44,772 nt of DNA from Bacillota bacterium. Its GTDB lineage: Bacteria; Bacillota; Limnochordia; Darwinibacteriales; DTU012. Numbering within the stretch: position 1 is the stretch's first letter; each line of letters starts with the position of its first letter. A program made the position numbers and the translations under genes. The notes beneath the pieces were generated by a model. That model saw nothing but the letters and a program-made list of their open reading frames with translations. It was not told the origin of the DNA and ran no database searches. This document shows, one piece after another, positions 38,616 to 44,772 of the stretch. The stretch covers positions 1 through 44,772 of the forward strand of contig JAAYNP010000048.1 in assembly GCA_012520795.1 (NCBI GenBank), written 5' to 3'.

Positions 38616-38642
38616 CAGAGCTAGCTGTTTCAGCTAGCTCTG
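38616..38642 (-). terminator. Hairpin at the end of the LysM gene
   Basis: CAGAGCTAGCTG (38616-38627) and CAGCTAGCTCTG (38631-38642) pair perfectly over 12 bp with a TTT loop. It includes the LysM stop codon. The minus strand has no long T-run after it, so termination would be partial. Confidence 0.55.
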
Positions 38643-39299
38643 GGGTATGATGATTTTCTGTCCAACCTGCAGTCTGGTTGGGTCGGAAATCATGTTGTAT
38701 TCCATAATCCGGTCAATGAAGCCTTTGCTGGGTGGATCCTCAAACTGTGATGCCAACTCCCAGATCGTATCCCCCCGTTTCACGGTAAGACTGATCAAAT
38801 TGTTTTGCCGTTGGGTATTGGCCATATTCGGACTAAGGTTAAGCCGCTGTTCCAGATCGGCAATGGCACTGATAACAATGGCATGCTTCTCCTCTATCGA
38901 TTGTTCCAATGAGTGCTCCAGAGCAGTGATCGCACCCATAATCTCAGTCAAATACTCGGGTTGAGCCTGGTAAGCTGTGAATAAAGCACTTAGCTGATCT
39001 AAGGCAGCTGCAATCTCTTCTGAGCCTTCTGCAGCAACCGGAACTGCAGACAAGCCAAGAACCTTTTGTTCCAACAGCAGCAGCCGCTGGTTAATACTGC
39101 TGATCTGACCGCCAAGACCATCGCCCAAAGACTCAATCGCAGCCAAAGTTGGATCCTCCACATTATTACGATCACTGTAAACATTCCATAGTACCCAGGT
39201 ATTGACTGCAATGCAGATAATTGCCAGAATCAATGCCACCCTGATTGCGATGTATGCATAGGTGCTGAAAGAACTCTGGCTATCGGCGCCCTGCTTCAT
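38634..39299 (-). CDS. Membrane-anchored LysM-domain protein
   Basis: A 221-residue protein with an N-terminal membrane segment ([26 protein letters not shown], about 16-41), a middle Leu/Glu-rich coiled-coil part (about 60-160), and a C-terminal LysM motif ([18 protein letters not shown] to [13 protein letters not shown], about 168-221) of the peptidoglycan-binding type. It probably sits in the membrane with the LysM on the outside. ATG 39299 follows GGAGGGG by 5 nt and overlaps the end of the upstream giant protein by 20 nt, so translation is coupled. Function unknown. Confidence 0.82.
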   Translation of the reverse strand: MKQGADSQSSFSTYAYIAIRVALILAIICIAVNTWVLWNVYSDRNNVEDPTLAAIESLGDGLGGQISSINQRLLLLEQKVLGLSAVPVAAEGSEEIAAALDQLSALFTAYQAQPEYLTEIMGAITALEHSLEQSIEEKHAIVISAIADLEQRLNLSPNMANTQRQNNLISLTVKRGDTIWELASQFEDPPSKGFIDRIMEYNMISDPTRLQVGQKIIIPQS

Positions 39300-42200
39300 A
39301 TTGACCCCTCCAATCCTGGTTTCCTCCAACCATCTTTTTCACAGCGGAAGCCAACATGAGTTTAATCCTGTTCAATTGATTGACCTCGCTTGCTCCCGGA
39401 TCATAATCGATGGCAACGACATTACTCTCGGGAAATACCCTTTTGATCTCCCGCAGCATCCCCTTTCCTGTAACATGGTTCGGCAGGCATCCGAATGGCT
39501 GGACACAGATAATGTTCTCAACGCCATGCTCAATCAGTTCGACTATTTCGCCGACCAGCAGCCACCCCTCCCCGGTTTGATGCCCCAGAGAGAGGATTTT
39601 TTCTGCACCGGAAGCTGTCTGGTATATGCTTTGGGGTGGGAAAAAACGCTTGCTGAGCTTAAGGGCGTTGCGATATGCTCTGCGGTACGTTTCCATAATC
39701 TTAATCATTGCCCTGGACAGCATTTGTTCGCCCTTTGTACCAGAAAGGTATTGATACTTGTAGTCAAGCCCAAAGGCCGAATACATCAAAAAGTCGAGCA
39801 GATCAGGCACCACCGCTTCGCAGCCCTCGGCTTCCACCAGGCGCACCACATCATTGTTGGCTGTTGGATGATACTTGACCAGAATTTCGCCTACGATCCC
39901 AACTCTCGGCTTTCGCACGGGTATGATGGGGAAAACCTCAAAATCGCGGATAATATTGGCGATCGTCTGGCTGAACCGCACGATGGAAATGCTTTCCAAA
40001 GAGTCTTTGCAGTGATTGATCCATCGATTGTAGAGTTTATTGGCCGTTCCGATTACCTTCTCGTACGGGCGTACCCTGTGCAAGAGCTTCATGAGCAGAT
40101 CCCCATATACCACACTCATCATACCGCGATGGATTAACGGCAGTGTGATTCTAAACCCAGGGTTCCGCTCGATTCCACCTGGGTTCAGGCTGATCACAGG
40201 AACCTGAGGAAAGCCTGCATCAACCAATGCTTTCCGCAAAAATCCGATATAATTGGTCGCCCGGCATCCGCCTCCAGTTTGGGTGATCAAGACACTGGTA
40301 TTGTCACAATCATACTCTCCTGACCTCAAAGCCTTAATCAACTGCCCCAAGGCGATAATCGCCGGATAACAGGCATCATTGTTGACATACTTCAGACCTT
40401 CATCTATGGCTTCCCGATCAATGGCAGGGCACACCACAATCCGGTAACCCGCCAAGTCAAATGCTTTCTGCAGGAGCTCAAAATGGATCGGAGCCATATT
40501 GGGGGCGATGATAGTGTGCTTTTGTTTCATTTCTTGGGTAAATGTGTGCTTTTTATATTTAGGTTCGTTCTTTTTGCGATAATATCCTTTTTGTTTTCTT
40601 TCAAAAATTGCCGCTTTTAGCGAGCGCAGCCGAATCCGGGCCGGGCCCAGGTTGTGGCCTTCATCAATCTTCAATACTGTATACAGCTTGGAATGCTGCT
40701 CTAAGATATCCTGCACCTGGTCGGTAGTGACGGCATCCAATCCGCACCCAAAGGAATTCAGCTGTACCACTTCGATGTGATCCTGCGTTGCCGCGAATGA
40801 TGCTGCAGAATACAAACGGGAATGATAAGCCCACTGATCCACCACCCGCAGTGGCCGTTCCACTTCCCCAAGATGGGCAACGGAATCCTCAGTCAATACT
40901 GCCATTCCCAATTGATTGATCAGTTCCGGGATTCCATGATTGATCGCAGGGTCAATATGGTATGGCCTGCCCGCCAGGATTACTGCCCGCCCTTTGTTCT
41001 CCTCAAGCCAAGCCAAGGCCTGCTCTCCCTGTCTTTGGATGTCCCGGCGAAATTGCTGCTGCTCTTCCCACGCTGTATCTACAGCCCTGGCAATCTCTGC
41101 GTACGGAATCTGAAAGTCATCCAGTTCTTCCCACAGCCGTTTAGCCAGGCGCTTCTTATTATCGAAAGGGACAAAAGGATGCAGCATCCTAATCCCGTAT
41201 CGACGGAGTTGGCCGACATTTTTGGCCAGAACTTCAGGGTATGATGTGACAATCGGGCAGTTAAAATGGTTGTCCGCTCCTGGTTGTTCCTTCTGTTCAT
41301 GGGTAAGACAGGGATAAAATATGGTTTTTACACCTTGATCGATCAGATCCACGATATGGCCGTGGCTCAATTTTGCCGGATAACACACTGACTCCGACGG
41401 CATTGTCTCAATACCCTTTTCATAAACCTCTTTAGCAGACTGGGACGACAGTCTGACAGAGAACCCAAGCTCGGTAAAGAAGGTAAACCAAAATGGATAG
41501 TCTTCATAAATATTCAACACCCGGGGAATCCCGATCACGCCGCGGTAAGCTTCCTCCTCCGGAAGTGGGTGATACTGGAACAGGCGCTGGTATTTATACG
41601 CATAAAGATTCGGTAATGGGCTCTTGGCAGCGCTCTTCCCCAATCCTCTTTCACACCTGTTCCCTGATATATATCGGCCGGTTTCGCCAAAATCGTTAAT
41701 CGTAAGCAGGCAGTTGTTGCCGCAGCCGCTGCACCGGGTATGCTTTGTGGACACGGTCAACCGGCCCAACTGCTCTCTTGTCAGAAGGGTGGTTTGGTGC
41801 CGAGGGCTATATCGCTCTTTGGCAAGGAGGGCAGCTCCAAACCCACCCATCACTCCGGCGATGTCCGGGCGGATCACTTCCCGCTCCGCCAACAGCTCAA
41901 AGCTGCGCAAGACGGCATCATTGGCAAAAGTACCGCCTTGAACCACGATCTTTTCTCCGAGTTCTTCAGTGTTCCTAAGCTTGATTACCTTGAATAAAGC
42001 GTTTTTGATCACCGAGTATGACAGTCCGGCGGATATCTCACCTATTGAGGCCCCCTCTCTTTGAGCTTGTTTGACCCGGGAATTCATAAAGACGGTACAG
42101 CGAGACCCAAGATCGACAGGATTGGGGGCAAACAAGGCTTCTTGGGCAAATTCCTGCACTGGCATGCCCAGCGAATTGGCAAATGTCTCCAGAAACGAGC

Positions 42201-43548
42201 CGCAGCCTGATGAGCAGGCTTCATTGAGCATTACATGTTCAATCACCCCGTCTTTGATCCGCATGCATTTCATATCCTGCCCGCCGATATCCAAGACGAA
42301 TTCCACCCCGGGGCAAAAGAAGTCCGCCGCCTTGTAGTGGGCAATTGTTTCAATTTCACCAATATCCACCCCCAATGCCGCTTTTACCAAGCCTTCGCCA
42401 TACCCGGTTACTGCTGAATTCACAATTCTGGCTTCATTCGGGAGCTGACAGTACAGGCTTCTAAGAGCTTGAACCGCGGTTTTCAAAGGATCCCCCTGGT
42501 TTCTGCCGTACCAGGAATACAGCAGTGTTCCATCGCTGGCAATCAGCGCCAGCTTGGTCGTGGTCGAACCTACATCCAGTCCTAAAAAGCAGTCGCCTCT
42601 ATGTGCAGCCAATTCATTTCGCATAACAGAGCGGCGGCTGTGACGGGCTTTAAACTCCAGCCAGTCCTGCTCACCGGCAAACAGCGGTTCAAGACGCTGC
42701 ATTTCGCCAAATCGAAACGCGTCCAGGTTCTCGACCCGGCTAGTCAAATCGGAAAACAACACCGGTTCACAGCCTATGGAAGCCAAAGCTGCTCCTAAGG
42801 CAATGAACAAATGGGGATTGTCAGGCAGAATGATCTGCTGTTCTGCAAGGTCTAATACTCGTGCAAAGTGTTTGCGCAGCTCAGGTAGGAAATGGAGCGG
42901 TCCTCCCAAAAAGGCAACATTGCCCCTGATCGGGCGCCCGCAGGCCAGGCCGCTGATTGTCTGAATCACCACGGCATTGAGCACAGAGGCGGCAATGTCT
43001 CTCTTGTCTGCCCCCTCATTGAGCAAAGGCTGAATGTCGGATTTGGCAAACACACCACATCTGGCAGCGATGGGATAGATGATCTTGTACCCCTTGGCCA
43101 ACTCGTTCAAGCCTTCCGCATCTGTTTCCAGCAATGCAGCCATTTGATCGATAAAAGCCCCGGTGCCGCCTGCACAGATCCCGTTCATCCGCTGGTCAAG
43201 CCCGTCTCTGAAAAAAGTGATTTTGGCATCTTCACCGCCCAGTTCTATCACGACGTCTGTCTGTGGGTAGAGTTTCTCAACAGCCTGGGTAAAGGCCACA
43301 ACTTCCTGAGTAAAATTGATGCCGATGCTCTTTGCAATGCCAATACCGCCCGAACCGGCAAATGCCACGGTAACTTCAGGATCGCCTAACCGCCTGTGGG
43401 CATCATGCAAGATGGAAAGCAAAGAGTTCTTAAGATCAGCATAGTGGCGTTGATACGCACTGAATACCTGATTCAGGTGTTCGTCCAACACCACAAGCTT
43501 CACTGTAGTTGAACCTACGTCAATACCTAAATGAAGAGTACTGCTCAT
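39280..43548 (-). CDS. 2-hydroxyacyl-CoA dehydratase activator-like giant protein (BadF/BadG-DUF2229-HgdB-like)
   Basis: The 1422-residue protein has two ASKHA ATPase domains of the BcrA/BadF type: [14 protein letters not shown] (about 7-20) and [16 protein letters not shown] (about 320-335), each with the Cys-containing loop of radical-enzyme activators ([14 protein letters not shown] and [16 protein letters not shown]). Then a CSGCGNNC motif and a DUF2229 region (about 640-870), and a C-terminal HgdB-like dehydratase-type region (about 1000-1400) with [12 protein letters not shown]. Such fused proteins are common in anaerobic Bacillota and have no proven reaction; an ATP-driven, Fe-S based electron transfer is likely. 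Start ATG 43548. Confidence 0.87.
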   Translation of the reverse strand: MSSTLHLGIDVGSTTVKLVVLDEHLNQVFSAYQRHYADLKNSLLSILHDAHRRLGDPEVTVAFAGSGGIGIAKSIGINFTQEVVAFTQAVEKLYPQTDVVIELGGEDAKITFFRDGLDQRMNGICAGGTGAFIDQMAALLETDAEGLNELAKGYKIIYPIAARCGVFAKSDIQPLLNEGADKRDIAASVLNAVVIQTISGLACGRPIRGNVAFLGGPLHFLPELRKHFARVLDLAEQQIILPDNPHLFIALGAALASIGCEPVLFSDLTSRVENLDAFRFGEMQRLEPLFAGEQDWLEFKARHSRRSVMRNELAAHRGDCFLGLDVGSTTTKLALIASDGTLLYSWYGRNQGDPLKTAVQALRSLYCQLPNEARIVNSAVTGYGEGLVKAALGVDIGEIETIAHYKAADFFCPGVEFVLDIGGQDMKCMRIKDGVIEHVMLNEACSSGCGSFLETFANSLGMPVQEFAQEALFAPNPVDLGSRCTVFMNSRVKQAQREGASIGEISAGLSYSVIKNALFKVIKLRNTEELGEKIVVQGGTFANDAVLRSFELLAEREVIRPDIAGVMGGFGAALLAKERYSPRHQTTLLTREQLGRLTVSTKHTRCSGCGNNCLLTINDFGETGRYISGNRCERGLGKSAAKSPLPNLYAYKYQRLFQYHPLPEEEAYRGVIGIPRVLNIYEDYPFWFTFFTELGFSVRLSSQSAKEVYEKGIETMPSESVCYPAKLSHGHIVDLIDQGVKTIFYPCLTHEQKEQPGADNHFNCPIVTSYPEVLAKNVGQLRRYGIRMLHPFVPFDNKKRLAKRLWEELDDFQIPYAEIARAVDTAWEEQQQFRRDIQRQGEQALAWLEENKGRAVILAGRPYHIDPAINHGIPELINQLGMAVLTEDSVAHLGEVERPLRVVDQWAYHSRLYSAASFAATQDHIEVVQLNSFGCGLDAVTTDQVQDILEQHSKLYTVLKIDEGHNLGPARIRLRSLKAAIFERKQKGYYRKKNEPKYKKHTFTQEMKQKHTIIAPNMAPIHFELLQKAFDLAGYRIVVCPAIDREAIDEGLKYVNNDACYPAIIALGQLIKALRSGEYDCDNTSVLITQTGGGCRATNYIGFLRKALVDAGFPQVPVISLNPGGIERNPGFRITLPLIHRGMMSVVYGDLLMKLLHRVRPYEKVIGTANKLYNRWINHCKDSLESISIVRFSQTIANIIRDFEVFPIIPVRKPRVGIVGEILVKYHPTANNDVVRLVEAEGCEAVVPDLLDFLMYSAFGLDYKYQYLSGTKGEQMLSRAMIKIMETYRRAYRNALKLSKRFFPPQSIYQTASGAEKILSLGHQTGEGWLLVGEIVELIEHGVENIICVQPFGCLPNHVTGKGMLREIKRVFPESNVVAIDYDPGASEVNQLNRIKLMLASAVKKMVGGNQDWRGQYEAGRR

Positions 43549-43656
43549 GATCGCGCCCCCATCCTAGCTGTGCTTACCCATGCATGGTTATTCATCTTAT
43601 TCGCATTATGAAGCCAAACTCCTTGTTAATGGGCTCATGTAACATGAAACATTCGT

Positions 43657-43690
43657 AAAAAAGCCCGCTTGAGTCCTTTCCAAGCGGGCC
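43657..43690 (-). terminator. Rho-independent terminator of rubrerythrin
   Basis: GCCCGCTTG (43663-43671) pairs with CAAGCGGGC (43681-43689), with a 9-nt loop, and the minus strand ends in six T (43662-43657). Confidence 0.9.
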
Positions 43691-43718
43691 GTTCCTTAAA
43701 GATGCTTGTGATATTTGT

Positions 43719-44315
43719 TTAATATGTTTCCTTAAACAGCTCGAAGTGAGCCTGAGGATGAATACAAGCCGGGCATGTTTTCGGCGCTTCCGGGCCTTTG
43801 TGGACGTACCCGCAGTTGCCGCACTTCCACTCCACTGTGTCCGCTCTCTTGAACACAGTGTCGTTGGCAATGTTCTCGGCCAGTTTCAAGAAGCGGATTT
43901 CGTGACGCCGTTCAGCCTCGATAATATAGCGGAAGGCATTGGCAACCTCCGGGAACCCTTCTTCTTCGGCTGCTCTGGCAAACTCCGGATAGAGATGCTC
44001 CCATTCATCATTTTCGCCTTCGGCAGCCGCTTTAAGATTCTGCAATGTATCCCCTTGATCCACTGGATAAGATGCTTCAGTAATCATGACTTCAACAGGC
44101 AGTTCTCCCTCAAAGCCTGCAAGCAACAGCTTCCAAAATCGTTTGGCATGCTCTTTCTCGTTGTCCGCTGTTTCAATAAAGATGTTGCGAATTTGCTTAT
44201 AGCCCTCGTTGTCGGCAATTGACGCATAGTAGGTGTAGCGGTTTCGAGCCTGCCCCTCGCCGGCAAAAGCCTTAAGTAAATTTTCTGCAGTCCTGGTGCC
44301 TTTTAGACTCTTCAT
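43719..44315 (-). CDS. rbr: Rubrerythrin
   Basis: The 198-residue protein has the ferritin-like diiron domain (GTRTAENLLKAFAGEGQARNRYTYYA, ETADNEKEHAKRFW, EAERRHEIRF; Glu and His iron ligands) and a C-terminal rubredoxin-like Fe(Cys)4 site (WKCGNCGYVHKGPEAPKTCPAC). It reduces hydrogen peroxide with electrons from NADH via rubredoxin-type carriers and protects anaerobes. Two ATG codons lie near GGGAGG: 44321 is too close, and 44315 has 7 nt spacing and gives the usual MKSLKGT start. A single-gene unit. Confidence 0.96.
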   Translation of the reverse strand: MKSLKGTRTAENLLKAFAGEGQARNRYTYYASIADNEGYKQIRNIFIETADNEKEHAKRFWKLLLAGFEGELPVEVMITEASYPVDQGDTLQNLKAAAEGENDEWEHLYPEFARAAEEEGFPEVANAFRYIIEAERRHEIRFLKLAENIANDTVFKRADTVEWKCGNCGYVHKGPEAPKTCPACIHPQAHFELFKETY

Positions 44316-44433
44316 TTTCATACCTCCCGATGATATTTTTGTTTCTCTATTCTGCCAGGATATAGATGGACATTCCTGGACGCCAAGCTGGTAGTGGACA
44401 TAATGCTACTAGTTATCATTCTTCGTGTTTGGC

Positions 44434-44772
44434 AGTGTAAATCCTCCTTTTTCCAGTCAGTTTTGTTAGTGTAAGTTTTAGTAGGTGGATAGCAGGAAAA
44501 AGAAGGCAGAGTGTAAAAAAGAGACCTCGCCAGCCAAAACGGAATAAGGAGGCGAGGTCCCATGAAAAGCGATGCGATAACCTCCGCTCTCACTAATAGT
44601 TTACTTGGAATGCTTCTAAATATCAATACCCTTGAGCAAGCTTGTTTGGAATATGCTTGTTGGCTTTTTCAGACAATCATCCAGCAGTTGGACGATGAAC
44701 TGCTGCGCATGGCGCCAAAGGGATGGATATGCATTGGCAAACGCACTAGAACGATCTCAACTATGATAGGTG
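44434..44772 (+). mobile_element. ISLre2-type insertion sequence, left part (cut by window end)
   Basis: Upstream of a UPF0236/ISLre2 transposase start there is non-coding sequence with three AGTGTAA copies (44434-44440, 44468-44474, 44510-44516) and an inverted repeat GACCTCGCC (44524-44532 region) / GGCGAGGTC (44551-44559) that covers the ribosome binding site. The exact left end is not defined, because the right end is outside the window. Confidence 0.55.
44562..44772 (+). CDS. ISLre2-family (UPF0236) transposase, partial
   Basis: ATG 44562 follows AAGGAGG and opens a frame that runs off the window after 70 codons. The start (SDAITSALTNSLLGMLLNIN), the charged helical middle and the ending GWICIGKRTRTISTMIG match the N-terminal part of ISLre2-type transposases, which continue with an RTI(x)T(x)FG stretch. 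The GGCGAGGTC arm of the upstream hairpin can mask the ribosome binding site, a way to limit read-through transposition. No conclusion on intactness is possible. Confidence 0.72.
   Translation, partial: MKSDAITSALTNSLLGMLLNINTLEQACLEYACWLFQTIIQQLDDELLRMAPKGWICIGKRTRTISTMIG

Noticed and set aside
39262-40137. 291-codon open frame antisense to the giant activator-like gene
   Set aside because: Shadow of a strongly conserved coding region; no ribosome binding site and no protein-like pattern.

Overview
The window looks like a chromosomal segment of an anaerobic, saccharolytic, probably motile Bacillota (Clostridia/Limnochordia-like; the class is inferred, not proven). Pointers are strong AGGAGG-type ribosome binding sites, sigma-A and sigma-D promoters of Bacillus/Clostridium type, ECF vitamin transporters, pyruvate:ferredoxin oxidoreductase, rubrerythrin, a flavodiiron protein remnant, a 2-hydroxyacyl-CoA dehydratase activator-type giant protein, and a THF riboswitch.

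Layout. 1-5300: folate transporter folT behind a THF riboswitch, galactose mutarotase, a detached fliD-fliT pair with a textbook sigma-D promoter, and the tRNA CCA-adding enzyme. 5417-11545: the most interesting block, a compact gene set resembling a ribosomally synthesised peptide (RiPP) pathway: nucleotidyltransferase with a CBM9-like tail, soluble SipW-type peptidase, ECF sigma factor with a long C-terminal extension, stand-alone PqqD-type recognition protein, radical SAM/SPASM protein, HPr-kinase-like protein, and a 61-residue Cys-containing candidate precursor. Two of its transcription units start with a near-identical promoter-like motif (CCGTGATTTTTTC, 11 nt, CGTC), suggesting the cluster's own sigma factor drives them. 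11634-20850: nifJ, an ABC exporter, malQ, a 3'-truncated flavodiiron gene and gpsA. 20974-22205: a decayed IS3-family element. 22259-26531: a small unknown protein, a DUF3298-type secreted protein, and a FIST sensor with a PAS-GGDEF-HD-GYP protein. 26654-37798: arabinose/arabinoside use in two operons (GH43, PL11-like beta-propeller, MMPL transporter, araA; and PHP phosphoesterase, araB, araD), with a divergent birA-bioY biotin pair between them. 38634-44315: LysM membrane protein, the giant activator-type protein and rubrerythrin. The window ends inside an ISLre2-type insertion sequence.

How it fits together: intracellular GH43 and possibly the PL11-like protein would release L-arabinose from imported oligosaccharides; AraA, AraB and AraD convert it to xylulose 5-phosphate; MalQ and GalM process other sugars; NifJ oxidises pyruvate. 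No enzyme activity can be proven from sequence alone; start sites below were chosen by ribosome binding site spacing, and several differ from the longest open frame.
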